Shown here in pieces: positions 24,815-33,433 of a DNA stretch of 64,000 nucleotides (its first letter is position 1; each line of letters opens with the position of its first letter). The DNA comes from JAFAZI01 sp035501255 (GTDB taxonomy: Bacteria; Actinomycetota; Actinomycetes; JAFAQI01): contig DATJWM010000060.1 of assembly GCA_035501255.1 (NCBI GenBank), positions 21,714 through 85,713 on the forward strand. Direction: 5' to 3'. Position numbers and translations under genes: made by a program. Under the pieces are notes generated by a model. That model saw only the letters and a program-made list of their open reading frames with translations. It ran no database searches and had not been told where the DNA came from.

Positions 24815-25414
24815 CTGACCGCACGGCTCGTCGTCCTGGTGTCCGGGTCGGGTACGAACCTCGGCGCCCTGCTCGACGCCGCCGGCGACCCGGGGTACGG
24901 CGCGACCGTGGTCGCGGTGGGAGCGGATCGGAACGGGATCGACGGACTCGCCCGGGCACAGCGGGCCGGCATCCCGACGTTCGTCTGCCGGGTCGAGGAC
25001 TTTGCGACCCGCGACGACTGGGATGCGGCCATCACGGCGGAGGTGGCGGCTCACTCGCCCACGCTCGTGGTATCGGCCGGGTTCATGAAGATCCTCGGCA
25101 AGCGCTTTCTCGATGAGTTCACGACCGTCAACACCCATCCAGCCCTGTTGCCGTCGTTCCCGGGGGCGCACGCGGTTCGCGACGCGCTGGATCACGGCGT
25201 ACGGATCACCGGCGCGACGGTGCATCTCCTCGACTCCGGGGTCGACACCGGGCCGATCATCGACCAGGTCGCCATCCAGATCGAGGACGGCGACACCGAG
25301 GCGTCCTTGCACGAACGGATCAAGGTGGTCGAGCGCGCCATGCTGGTGGACACGATCGGACGGATGGCACGCCATGGCTGGCAGGTCGAGGACAGAAAGG
25401 TCACCATCGGATGA
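24815..25414 (+). CDS. purN: phosphoribosylglycinamide formyltransferase
   Basis: Transfers a formyl group from 10-formyl-THF to GAR, the third step of purine synthesis. The ~199-aa protein shows LVVLVSGSGTNLGALLDA, the catalytic Asn-His region TVNTHPALLPSFPGAHAV, and Asp in DSGVDTGPIIDQ. The domain begins so close to TARLVVL that initiation is best placed at CTG 24815, preceded by GGGGGAG (24803-24809) five bases upstream; GTG or TTG codons further upstream would add unrelated residues and lack an RBS. The TGA overlaps the purH ATG (ATGA). Confidence 0.93.
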   Translation: MTARLVVLVSGSGTNLGALLDAAGDPGYGATVVAVGADRNGIDGLARAQRAGIPTFVCRVEDFATRDDWDAAITAEVAAHSPTLVVSAGFMKILGKRFLDEFTTVNTHPALLPSFPGAHAVRDALDHGVRITGATVHLLDSGVDTGPIIDQVAIQIEDGDTEASLHERIKVVERAMLVDTIGRMARHGWQVEDRKVTIG

Positions 25415-26967
25415 GCGAGTACCGGCCGATCAAACGAGCGCTGGTGAGCGTCTACGACAAAGCCGGGCTGGAGGAGCTCGGGCGGGCGCTCGCGGGCGCT
25501 GGTGTCGAGGTGGTGTCGACCGGCTCGACCGCGGCCCGCCTCCGTGCCGCCGGGATCGCCGTGACGCCGGTCGAAGAGCTGACCGGATTCCCCGAGTGCC
25601 TCGATGGTCGGGTCAAGACGTTGCATCCGCTCGTGCATGCCGGAATCCTCGCCGACCTTCGCAAGGACGATCATGCGAAGCAACTCGATGATCTGGGTGT
25701 CGCCCCGTTTGACCTCGTCGTGGTCAACCTCTACCCGTTCCAGGCGACGGTCGACTCGGGGGCCGCCGAGGACGAGTGTGTCGAGCAGATCGACATCGGC
25801 GGCCCGACGATGGTGCGAGCGGCCGCGAAGAACCATCCCTCGGTCGCCGTGGTCACCGATCCGGGCTCGTACCCGAGCGTCATCGACGCAATCGCCGCGG
25901 GTGGCTTCACCCTCGATGAGCGTCGCCGGCTCGCGGCGCGCGCTTTCGAGCACACCGCGGCCTACGACGTCGCGGTGGCGTCGTGGATGGGCAGTGTCCT
26001 CGCGCCCACCACGGACGGCAGCGGCCTGCCGGCATGGGCCGGTGCGACCTGGGAGCGGGCGGCGGTTCTCCGGTACGGCGAGAACCCGCACCAGGAGGCG
26101 GCGCTGTACCGCGATGGGCGGCCGGGTCTTGCGGCCGCCCAGCAGGTGCACGGTCCCGACCTGTCTTACAACAACTACACCGATACCGACGCGGCTCGCC
26201 GCGCGGCCTACGACTTCGAGGCACCCTGTGTCGCCATCATCAAGCACGCCAACCCGTGTGGCATCGCGGTGGGTGCCGACATCGCCGAGGCGCATCGGCT
26301 GGCGCACGCCTGCGACCCCGGATCGGCGTACGGCGGGGTGATCGCGGCCAACCGCACGGTGACCAAGGTGCTCGCCGAGCAGCTGTCCGGGGTGCTCACC
26401 GAGGTGATCTGTGCGCCGGACTACGAGGAGGCCGCGCTCGAGATCTTCCGCGGCAAATCCAAGCTGCGGGTGCTGACCTGTCCACCCGACTCTCGCGCCG
26501 AGGCCTATGAGCGGCGACCGATCAGCGGCGGTCTGCTCATCCAGACCGTCGACCGGATCGATGCTCCGGGTGACGATCCGTCCACCTGGACGTTGCAGGC
26601 GGGTCGGCCGGCCGATGCGGACACCCTCGCCGACCTGTCGTTCGCGTGGCGGGCCTGCCGCTCAGTCAAGTCGAACGCCATCGTGCTCGCCGACGGGGGC
26701 GCCACCGTCGGCGTCGGGATGGGTCAGGTGAACCGGGTCGATTCGGCCCGGCTGGCGGTCACGCGGGCCGGGGACCGGGCCACCGGCGCGGTCGGCGCCA
26801 GCGACGCCTTCTTCCCGTTCCCGGATGGGCTGCAGGTGCTGATCGACGGTGGGGTTCGGGCAGTGGTGGAGCCGGGCGGGTCGATTCGCGATGATCAGGC
26901 GATCGAGGCGGCGACGGCGGCCGGGATCACGTTGTATTTCACCGGCACCCGCCACTTCTTCCACTAA
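25411..26967 (+). CDS. purH: bifunctional AICAR formyltransferase / IMP cyclohydrolase
   Basis: Catalyses the last two steps of IMP synthesis. The 518-aa protein has the MGS-like cyclohydrolase domain first (KRALVSVYDKAGLEELGRAL, VVSTGSTAARLRAAG, DGRVKTLHPLVHAGIL), then the AICARFT domain (RYGENPHQEAALY, SYNNYTDTDAARRA, the catalytic Lys-His in AIIKHANPCGIAVG, and SNAIVLADGGATVGVGMGQVNRVDS). Length is standard. Translationally coupled to purN. A strong hairpin follows the stop, before folD, which supplies the formyl donor's precursor. Confidence 0.97.
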   Translation: MSEYRPIKRALVSVYDKAGLEELGRALAGAGVEVVSTGSTAARLRAAGIAVTPVEELTGFPECLDGRVKTLHPLVHAGILADLRKDDHAKQLDDLGVAPFDLVVVNLYPFQATVDSGAAEDECVEQIDIGGPTMVRAAAKNHPSVAVVTDPGSYPSVIDAIAAGGFTLDERRRLAARAFEHTAAYDVAVASWMGSVLAPTTDGSGLPAWAGATWERAAVLRYGENPHQEAALYRDGRPGLAAAQQVHGPDLSYNNYTDTDAARRAAYDFEAPCVAIIKHANPCGIAVGADIAEAHRLAHACDPGSAYGGVIAANRTVTKVLAEQLSGVLTEVICAPDYEEAALEIFRGKSKLRVLTCPPDSRAEAYERRPISGGLLIQTVDRIDAPGDDPSTWTLQAGRPADADTLADLSFAWRACRSVKSNAIVLADGGATVGVGMGQVNRVDSARLAVTRAGDRATGAVGASDAFFPFPDGLQVLIDGGVRAVVEPGGSIRDDQAIEAATAAGITLYFTGTRHFFH

Positions 26968-26973
26968 CGAACC

Positions 26974-27015
26974 TGTCAGACTCTGCGCCGGTCAGAGGCG
27001 GCGCAGAATCTGACA
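26974..27015. terminator. long hairpin between purH and folD
   Basis: TGTCAGACTCTGCGCCG (26974-26990) pairs with CGGCGCAGAATCTGACA (26999-27015) over 17 positions with one mismatch, around an 8-base loop. It begins six bases after the purH stop and ends eight bases before the folD Shine-Dalgarno. It may end or attenuate purH transcripts or protect the mRNA. No U-tract is present. Confidence 0.65.
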
Positions 27016-27030
27016 AGTCAGGAGATCCAG

Positions 27031-27897
27031 ATGACTGCGCGGATGCTGCCCGGAGCGCCCGTGGCCGAGGCAGTGCTTGCCGATCTCGGGCCGCGGATCG
27101 CCGCGCTCGTCGCGGCCGGTCACCCGCCCGGCCTCGGCACGATCCTTGTCGGTGACGACTCGGCCAGCGCGGGTTACATCCGGGTCAAGCAGGAGAAGGC
27201 GGCCGAACTCGGCCTGACCTCACCGCATATTCACCTCCCCCAGGACGCGAGCCAAAGTGACCTGATCGCCGCGATCCGGGAGTTCAACGCCGACGACACG
27301 GTCGACGCGATGCTCGTCCAGCACCCGACGCCGCCGCAGATCGACTTCGATGCCGCGTTGCTCGCGATGGACCCGGACAAGGACGTCGACGGCTTGCATC
27401 CGACCAACATGGGCCGCCTGGCGCTCGGCATGAAAGGCCCGGTGCCGTGTACGCCGGCCGGCATCGAGGCGCTGCTGGCCCACTACGAGATCCCGGTGTC
27501 CGGACGGTCGGTGTGCATTCTCGGGCGAGGAACGACGCTCGGGCGCCCGCTGTCGCTGCTGCTCACCCAGAAGCGGCCGACGGCGAACGCGGCCGTCACG
27601 GTCGTCCACACCGGCGTACCCAACTGGCCGGACTACACCCGCGCGGCCGAGATCGTCATCGCCGCAGCCGGTGTTCCGGGGATTCTCCAACCCGAGCACA
27701 TCTCGCCGGGGTGTGTCGTGGTCGGAGGCGGCGTCCGGTACGAGGGTCGACGTTTGCTTCCCGATGTCGACGAGTCGTGCGAAGAGGTGGCCGGCGCGAT
27801 CACCCCGCGGGTGGGTGGCGTGGGCCCGACAACGGTGGCGATGCTGTTCCGCAATGCCGTCGAGGCCGCAGAGGCGGCGCAGACGGTCGCGGGATGA
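27031..27897 (+). CDS. folD: bifunctional methylene-THF dehydrogenase / methenyl-THF cyclohydrolase
   Basis: Interconverts 5,10-methylene-THF and 10-formyl-THF, feeding the purine formyltransferases. The 288-aa protein shows LGTILVGDDSASAGYIRVKQEKAAELG (catalytic Lys), DVDGLHPTNMGRLALG, PCTPAGIEALLAHYEIPV, and the nucleotide-binding CILGRGTTLGRPLSLLL, ending GGVGPTTVAMLF. The usual RSxxVGxP is RGTTLGRP here, as seen in actinobacterial relatives. Start ATG 27031 follows CAGGAG. The stop overlaps the DUF3017 start (ATGA). Confidence 0.95.
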   Translation: MTARMLPGAPVAEAVLADLGPRIAALVAAGHPPGLGTILVGDDSASAGYIRVKQEKAAELGLTSPHIHLPQDASQSDLIAAIREFNADDTVDAMLVQHPTPPQIDFDAALLAMDPDKDVDGLHPTNMGRLALGMKGPVPCTPAGIEALLAHYEIPVSGRSVCILGRGTTLGRPLSLLLTQKRPTANAAVTVVHTGVPNWPDYTRAAEIVIAAAGVPGILQPEHISPGCVVVGGGVRYEGRRLLPDVDESCEEVAGAITPRVGGVGPTTVAMLFRNAVEAAEAAQTVAG

Positions 27898-28229
27898 CTA
27901 CCCCGACTGGCGAGGAGCCCGGCGAGGGCCCTGGCGATGAGCCGGAATCGGGGAGCCCGCCGCAGCGTCGCCGGACCGATCCGCTCACCTTCGTCGTCGG
28001 GATCGTCGCGCTCGGGGTTCTCATCGCCGCGTTGCACCAGCCGCGCGCCGGGATGTTTGTCGCCGCAGGCGGGCTCGGTCTCGCGACCATCCTGCGAGCG
28101 GTGTTGACCCCGGAGCGGGCGGGATCGCTGGTCGTGCGGCGCCGACGGATCGACATCGTGGTACTGGGCGGGTTGGCGCTGGGTCTGGGGATCATGGCCG
28201 CGGTGACTCCCTTCCCGCACAGCGCCTGA
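27894..28229 (+). CDS. DUF3017 family small membrane protein
   Basis: A 111-aa protein with a charged, Pro/Glu-rich N-terminus (~1-30) and three hydrophobic segments (LTFVVGIVALGVLIAAL; AGMFVAAGGLGLATILRAVL; IDIVVLGGLALGLGIMAAV). It matches DUF3017, a small actinobacterial membrane family regularly found after folD. The role is unknown. ATG 27894 overlaps the folD stop by four bases. Confidence 0.85.
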   Translation: MTTPTGEEPGEGPGDEPESGSPPQRRRTDPLTFVVGIVALGVLIAALHQPRAGMFVAAGGLGLATILRAVLTPERAGSLVVRRRRIDIVVLGGLALGLGIMAAVTPFPHSA

Positions 28230-28261
28230 TGCCCGCCCGCAAGCCGTACCGCCGTACTGTT

Positions 28262-28267
28262 TAGACT
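28262..28267 (+). promoter_or_regulatory. putative -10 box for icd-mdh
   Basis: TAGACT in the 86-base gap before icd predicts a start near 28274 and a ~42-base leader carrying CAGGAG before the ATG. Confidence 0.35.
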
Positions 28268-28315
28268 GCTCGGAGCAGATCACGTGCACAGACGCCCAAC
28301 CACGCAGGAGCGCGC

Positions 28316-29419
28316 ATGACCACCCACGAGGTGACGCTGATTCCCGGAGACGGCACCGGGCCCGAGTTGACCGAAGCGACCCGCCGGGTGCTGGAGGCGG
28401 CCGCGGCGACGGTCGGGTCGTCGTTCACGTGGGACCGGCAAGAGGCCGGGGTCGACATCATGGAGACCGCCGGGACGCCGTTGCCCGACGCCACCCTGGC
28501 CTCGGTACGCCGCACCGGACTGGCGATCAAGGGTCCGATCACCACGCCCATCGGCACCGGGTTCCGGTCGGTCAACGTCGCGCTGCGCTACGAGCTCGAC
28601 CTCTACGCCTGCGTCCGGCCCTGCAAGACCTACGAGGGGATGCGAACCCGGTTCGACAACGTCGATGTCGTGATCGTCCGGGAGAACACCGAGGACCTTT
28701 ACGCCGGCATCGAGTACGAGCACGACACGCCCGACGCGGAGAAGGTCATCGAGTTCCTCAATGGCCTGCAGGACAAGAAGATCCGCGATCACTCCGGGAT
28801 CTCGATCAAGCCGATCAGCGAGTTTGGTTCCGAGCGGATCATCCGGCATGCGTTCGAGTACGCGAAGAGCAACGGGCGCAGGCGGGTGCACTGCATCACC
28901 AAGTCCAACATCATGAAGTTCACCGACGGGCTGTTCCTCGCCGTCTTCCGCGAGGTGGCCAAGGACTACCCGGACATCGAGCCGTGGGAGAACCTCGTCG
29001 ACGCGACCTGCATGGGCCTGGTGCAACGACCCGACGAGTGGGACGTTCTCGTCCTGCCGAACCTCTACGGCGACATCCTGTCCGATCTCACCGCGGGGAT
29101 GGTCGGTGGGCTCGGGGTCGCGCCTGGGGCCAACGTCGGTGCGCACGCTGCGGTGTTCGAGGCCACGCACGGGTCGGCGCCGAAGTACAAGGGCATGAAC
29201 AAGGTGAACCCGACCGCGATGATCCTCTCCGGCGAGATGATGTTGCGCCACGTGGAGGAGGTCCAGGCGGCTGACAACCTCAACCGCGCGGTCTCCGAGG
29301 TGATCGCCGAAGGTAAGAGCGTCACCTACGACCTCAAGCCTCACCGCGACGATCCGACCGCGGTCGGCACGAGCGAGTACGCCGACGCGATCATCGAGAA
29401 GCTCGAAGGGATGCACTGA
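28316..29419 (+). CDS. isocitrate/isopropylmalate dehydrogenase family, likely NAD-type isocitrate dehydrogenase
   Basis: A 367-aa beta-decarboxylating dehydrogenase. LIPGDGTGPELTEATRRVL opens the protein. The substrate region reads SVNVALRYELDLYACVRP, and the metal-binding Asp residues are in LVLPNLYGDILSDLTAGMVGG. HGSAPKYKGMNKVNPTAMIL is the cofactor loop. The substrate loop matches isocitrate dehydrogenases of the IDH3-like class more than LeuB (no SALRPxK pattern). Tight linkage to malate dehydrogenase, one base downstream, supports a TCA-cycle role. Homoisocitrate or tartrate activity cannot be excluded. Confidence 0.85.
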   Translation: MTTHEVTLIPGDGTGPELTEATRRVLEAAAATVGSSFTWDRQEAGVDIMETAGTPLPDATLASVRRTGLAIKGPITTPIGTGFRSVNVALRYELDLYACVRPCKTYEGMRTRFDNVDVVIVRENTEDLYAGIEYEHDTPDAEKVIEFLNGLQDKKIRDHSGISIKPISEFGSERIIRHAFEYAKSNGRRRVHCITKSNIMKFTDGLFLAVFREVAKDYPDIEPWENLVDATCMGLVQRPDEWDVLVLPNLYGDILSDLTAGMVGGLGVAPGANVGAHAAVFEATHGSAPKYKGMNKVNPTAMILSGEMMLRHVEEVQAADNLNRAVSEVIAEGKSVTYDLKPHRDDPTAVGTSEYADAIIEKLEGMH

Positions 29420-29420
29420 G

Positions 29421-30371
29421 ATGGGTAAGACGGTCACGGTCGTGGGCGCGGGCTTCTACGGCTCGACCACGGCGCAGCGACTTGCGGAGTACGACATCTT
29501 CGACTCCGTCTTTCTGACCGACATCATCGAGGGCAAGCCGGAGGGTCTTGCCCTCGATCTGAACCAGTCGCGTCCGATCGAGGGCTTCGAGACCAAGGTG
29601 GTCGGCGTGACGACCGGCGTCGACGGGACCGGATACGAGCGGACGGCGGGCTCGGACATCGTCGTGATCACCGCAGGGTTGCCCCGCAAGCCGGGGATGA
29701 GCCGGATGGATCTGATCGAGACCAATGCGAAGATCGTCCGATCGGTGGCCGAGCAGGTGGCCAAGCACTCACCTGAGGCGGTCGTTATCGTGGTGTCCAA
29801 CCCGCTCGACGAGATGACTGCGTTGACCGCTCTCGCGACCGGCTTCCCGAAGCAGCGCGTGATCGGTCAGGCCGGGATGCTCGACACCGCGCGGTTCACC
29901 AACAACGTGGCGGAGGCGGCCGGCGTCCCGGTGTCGTCGGTGACGACGCTCACCCTGGGGTCGCACGGCGACACGATGGTTCCCGTCCCGAGTGCGTGCT
30001 CGATCGATGGCAAGCCGCTCGCCAGCGTCCTCGACGCGGAGACGATCGATCGGTTGGTCGACCGGACTCGCAACGGTGGCGCCGAGGTCGTGGCACTGCT
30101 CAAGACCGGCTCCGCCTATTACGCGCCGTCGGCGGCTGCCGCCCGGATGGCGAGGGCGGTCGCGCAGGACACCGGCGCGGTCATGCCGGTCTGCACCTGG
30201 GTTGATGGCGAATACGGCATCAGTGGCGTGTATCTCGGCGTCGAGGCCGAGATCGGGGCGGTCGGCATTCGCAGGGTCGTCGAACGTGACCTGACCGACG
30301 CCGAGCTTGCCGGTCTCAAGGAGGCGGCGGAGGCGGTCCGCGCGAAGCAAGCGGACGTCGCCCACCTGTAG
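29421..30371 (+). CDS. mdh: malate dehydrogenase, LDH-like type
   Basis: A 316-aa NAD-dependent dehydrogenase oxidising malate to oxaloacetate. The Rossmann motif VTVVGAGFYGSTTAQRLA starts the protein. DIVVITAGLPRKPGMSRMDLIETN includes the substrate-specificity Arg residues, VSNPLDEMTALT the Asn, and LGSHGDTMVPVPSA the catalytic His. The Arg in the specificity loop (GLPRKPGMSR) fits malate rather than lactate. It belongs to the LDH-like MDH class (MdhC). ATG 29421 is one base after the isocitrate dehydrogenase stop. Confidence 0.93.
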   Translation: MGKTVTVVGAGFYGSTTAQRLAEYDIFDSVFLTDIIEGKPEGLALDLNQSRPIEGFETKVVGVTTGVDGTGYERTAGSDIVVITAGLPRKPGMSRMDLIETNAKIVRSVAEQVAKHSPEAVVIVVSNPLDEMTALTALATGFPKQRVIGQAGMLDTARFTNNVAEAAGVPVSSVTTLTLGSHGDTMVPVPSACSIDGKPLASVLDAETIDRLVDRTRNGGAEVVALLKTGSAYYAPSAAAARMARAVAQDTGAVMPVCTWVDGEYGISGVYLGVEAEIGAVGIRRVVERDLTDAELAGLKEAAEAVRAKQADVAHL

Positions 30372-30442
30372 TCCGATCGACGCAACGATCGACGGGGTCG
30401 GGTCCGGAGGATCGTGGTGGACATGACCGGAAGTGAGGCGAG

Positions 30443-31771
30443 GTGATCTGGGTCAGCCTCGTCGTGGTCATCCTGCTGATCCTGATCGAGGCGATGTTCG
30501 CGGCGAGCGAGATGGCCTTGGTGACATTGCGCGAAGGCCAGGTCAACGCGCTTGCCGAGGGCGACCGGCGTGGTGCCAGGATCGCTGCCCTGGTGTCGAA
30601 TCCGAATCGCTTTCTCTCCGCGGTCCAGATCGGGGTGACGACGACGGCGTTGCTCTCGAGCGCATTCGGTGCCGTCACGCTGTCGGACTCCGCGGCCCGC
30701 GGACTCCGGCATCTCGGAATGTCCAAGGGCCCGTCCGACGTCGTGGCGTTCCTCGGCGTCACTCTCGCCATCGCCTACGTGACCCTCGTCGTCGGCGAGC
30801 TCGCACCGAAACGGATCGCCCTCCAGCGAGCCGTCGGCACCGCGAATCTGGTCGCGCCGACGGTCGACCGTTTCGCGGCGCTGATGCGGCCGGTGATCTG
30901 GCTGCTGTCGGTGTCGACCGATCTCGTCGTCCGCCTGCTCGGCGGCGATCCCACGATCGGGCGCGAGGCGATCACCGAGGCTGAGCTGCGTGACCTTCTG
31001 ACCGCCCATCAAGCGCTCACCCGCGACGAGCGGCAGTTGATCGACGACGTGTTCGAGGCGGGCGAGCGCCAGGTTCGCGAGATCATGGTGCCGCGCACCG
31101 AGGTCGAGTTCTTCGACGCCGGCTGGACGTTGACCCGCGCGATGCGCGAGGCACAGACCTCCCCCCACAGTCGCTTCCCCGTGGTTCGGGCCTCGCCCGA
31201 CGATGTGGTGGGGTTCATCCACGTTCGGGACTTGTTCACCCCCGACGCCGGCCAGCGTCGGGGGGTCAAGATCGGCGAGGTCGCCCGGGAGGTGGCGATG
31301 GTGCCGGAGACCAAGGGCGTGCTCGCCGCGATGTCCGAGATGCGCCGCAGCGGGGATCACCTCGCGGTCGTGGTCGATGAGTACGGCGGAACCGCAGGGA
31401 TCGTGACGCTCGAGGATCTGATCGAGGAGCTGGTCGGTGACATCCGGGACGAGTACGACGCGACCGGGGACGAGGCCAAGACGTTACGCGGCGGCGACGT
31501 CGAGGTCGACGGCTTGCTGAACCTCGACGACTTCTGCGACGCAACCGGCGCCGAACTTCCCGAAGGCCCGTACGACACGGTCGCCGGCGCGATCATGGCA
31601 ACCTTGGGACGGCTCCCCCGCCAGGGAGACGCGGTCGAGATCGGCGGTATGCGGTTGAAGGCCACGAAGATGGACGGTCGCCGGATCGCCCGGGTGCGGG
31701 TGACAACTCTCGAAGCGGTCGACCCGGCTCAACCGGTGTCCGGCGACCCGCCCGTCGACGCCGCGCAGTGA
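30443..31771 (+). CDS. CNNM/CorC-HlyC family membrane protein with CBS pair
   Basis: A 442-aa protein of the hemolysin C/CNNM transporter family linked to divalent-cation export and resistance. The N-terminal DUF21 domain has three to four helices (LVVVILLILIEAMFAASEMALVTL; later VAFLGVTLAIAYVTLVVGELAPKRIAL). Two CBS motifs follow (EIMVPRTEVEFFDAGW; then ACVVVDEYGG-type LAVVVDEYGGTAGIVTLEDLIEELVGDI), then the CorC_HlyC domain. Start GTG 30443. It is upstream of trpS, separated by a hairpin. Confidence 0.92.
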   Translation: MIWVSLVVVILLILIEAMFAASEMALVTLREGQVNALAEGDRRGARIAALVSNPNRFLSAVQIGVTTTALLSSAFGAVTLSDSAARGLRHLGMSKGPSDVVAFLGVTLAIAYVTLVVGELAPKRIALQRAVGTANLVAPTVDRFAALMRPVIWLLSVSTDLVVRLLGGDPTIGREAITEAELRDLLTAHQALTRDERQLIDDVFEAGERQVREIMVPRTEVEFFDAGWTLTRAMREAQTSPHSRFPVVRASPDDVVGFIHVRDLFTPDAGQRRGVKIGEVAREVAMVPETKGVLAAMSEMRRSGDHLAVVVDEYGGTAGIVTLEDLIEELVGDIRDEYDATGDEAKTLRGGDVEVDGLLNLDDFCDATGAELPEGPYDTVAGAIMATLGRLPRQGDAVEIGGMRLKATKMDGRRIARVRVTTLEAVDPAQPVSGDPPVDAAQ

Positions 31772-31776
31772 TATCG

Positions 31777-31797
31777 GAGCGCGCCGCAACGGCGCTC
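31777..31797. terminator. hairpin after the CNNM gene
   Basis: GAGCGCGCCG and CGGCGCTC form an 8-bp stem with a two-base bulge around a 3-base loop, five bases after the CNNM stop and just before the trpS Shine-Dalgarno. Probably a weak terminator or processing element. Confidence 0.4.
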
Positions 31798-31813
31798 GTA
31801 GAAGGATGAGGTC

Positions 31814-32821
31814 ATGACCAGCGCTCGACCCCGCGTGCTGTCGGGCATCCAACCGACCGCCGACTCCTTCCACCTCGGCAACTACCTCGGTGCCCTGCGC
31901 CAGTGGGTGGCGCTTCAGGACGACCACGATGCGTTCTACTGCGTGGTCGATCTCCATGCGATCACCGTCGAGCACGAACCCGAACTGCTGCGCCGGCGTA
32001 CCCGGATTGCGGCTGCGCAGCTACTTGCCGCCGGCCTGGATCCGGACCGCTGCACGCTTTTCGTGCAGAGCCACGTGCCGGCCCATGCCGAGCTCGCCTG
32101 GGTGCTGAACTCGTTGACCAGCACGGGCGAGGCCAGTCGCATGACCCAGTTCAAGGACAAGTCGGCCAAGAACCAGTTCACCTCGGTCGGGCTGCTTACC
32201 TACCCGATCCTGCAAGCTGCCGACATCCTGCTCTACCAGGCCGAACAGGTGCCGGTCGGCGAGGATCAGCGTCAGCACTTGGAGTTGACCCGCGACCTTG
32301 CCCAGCGCTTCAACTCCCGGTTCGGGCAGACCTTCGTGATCCCCGAGCCCTACATCGTGAAAGAGACCGCGAAGATCGTCGACCTCGCCGACCCGACCGC
32401 GAAGATGAGCAAGTCCGGTGAGTCCCAGGCGGGTGTCGTCGACATCCTCGACGACCCGGCGGTGATCGCGAAGAAGATCAAGCGTGCCGTGACCGACACC
32501 GGCACCGACGTCCGCTTCGACCCGGTCAACAAGCCGGGGGTGAGCAACCTGCTCACGATCGCCTCGACGATGTCGGGCCGGACCGTCTCCGAGCTGGAGG
32601 CCGAGTACGCGGGCTCCGGATACGGTCGCCTCAAGTCCGATGTATCGGACATCGTGGTCGAGTACCTCACCCCGCTTCGCGAGCGAACCAACGACTGGCT
32701 CGCCGATCCTGCGCGGCTCGGGAAGGTTCTCGCGCACGGCGCCGAGCGAGCGCGCTCGGTTGCCGGGCCAACCCTGGCGGCCGCCTACGAGGCGGTCGGC
32801 TTCCTCGCGCCCGACTCCTGA
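31814..32821 (+). CDS. trpS: tryptophanyl-tRNA synthetase
   Basis: A 335-aa class I aminoacyl-tRNA synthetase. The HIGH motif is HLGN in SGIQPTADSFHLGNYLGALRQW, the KMSKS motif is AKMSKSGESQAG (near residue 200), and VPVGEDQRQHLELTRDLAQRFN matches the Trp enzyme. Length is normal for the bacterial enzyme. ATG 31814 follows AAGGATGAGG. Transcribed with the 2'-5' RNA ligase-like gene 15 bases downstream. Confidence 0.96.
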   Translation: MTSARPRVLSGIQPTADSFHLGNYLGALRQWVALQDDHDAFYCVVDLHAITVEHEPELLRRRTRIAAAQLLAAGLDPDRCTLFVQSHVPAHAELAWVLNSLTSTGEASRMTQFKDKSAKNQFTSVGLLTYPILQAADILLYQAEQVPVGEDQRQHLELTRDLAQRFNSRFGQTFVIPEPYIVKETAKIVDLADPTAKMSKSGESQAGVVDILDDPAVIAKKIKRAVTDTGTDVRFDPVNKPGVSNLLTIASTMSGRTVSELEAEYAGSGYGRLKSDVSDIVVEYLTPLRERTNDWLADPARLGKVLAHGAERARSVAGPTLAAAYEAVGFLAPDS

Positions 32822-32836
32822 GCTGGGAGCAATGTC

Positions 32837-33433
32837 ATGAGCGACGGCGAACCGCGCGGCTTGGCGACCCGCGACGTCGGGATCGCCATCGGCATTCCCG
32901 AGCCGTACGGCAGCGAGTTGCAGGCGTGGCGGGAGCGGCTCGGTGATCCGAACGCCACCCGGATCGTTCCGCACGTCACCCTGGTGCCGCCGACCCGCGT
33001 CGAGGGCGATGCGTTGGTCGAGATCGAGGAACACTTGCGCGTGGTCGCGACGACGGCGCGACCGTTCGAGGTGCGGCTGCGGGGGACTGGGACCTTCCTG
33101 CCCGTGTCGTCGGTCGTGTTCGTCTCGCTCAGCATGGGAATCGCCGAGTGCGAGGTGCTGGAGAACAAGGTGCGTTCGGGGCCGCTCGTTCGTGAGCGCG
33201 GCTACCCGTACCATCCGCACGTCACCGTGGCGCACGACTTGCCGGACGAGGCGCTCTACCGCGCGCTCACCGAGCTTGCCGACTACACCGCGTCGTTCGA
33301 GGTGCTCGGGTTGACGCTCTTCGAGCAAGGTCTGGACGGGGTGTGGCGGCCGCAACGCGACTACACCTTCGGCGGTGGTGGTCTTCCCGGCCCACCGGAG
33401 GAACGGCACGCCAGAGTCGACGAGGGCTGGTGA
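32837..33433 (+). CDS. 2'-5' RNA ligase (2H phosphoesterase) family protein
   Basis: A 198-aa member of the 2H phosphoesterase superfamily. The two catalytic HxT motifs are present: PHVTLVPPTRVEGDAL (near residue 47) and PHVTVAHDL (near 131). Relatives ligate or hydrolyse 2',3'-cyclic phosphate RNA ends or nucleotides; the true substrate in actinobacteria is not known. It overlaps the YihY-like gene by four bases (GTGA). Adjacent trpS may indicate a tRNA link, but that is inference. Confidence 0.88.
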   Translation: MSDGEPRGLATRDVGIAIGIPEPYGSELQAWRERLGDPNATRIVPHVTLVPPTRVEGDALVEIEEHLRVVATTARPFEVRLRGTGTFLPVSSVVFVSLSMGIAECEVLENKVRSGPLVRERGYPYHPHVTVAHDLPDEALYRALTELADYTASFEVLGLTLFEQGLDGVWRPQRDYTFGGGGLPGPPEERHARVDEGW

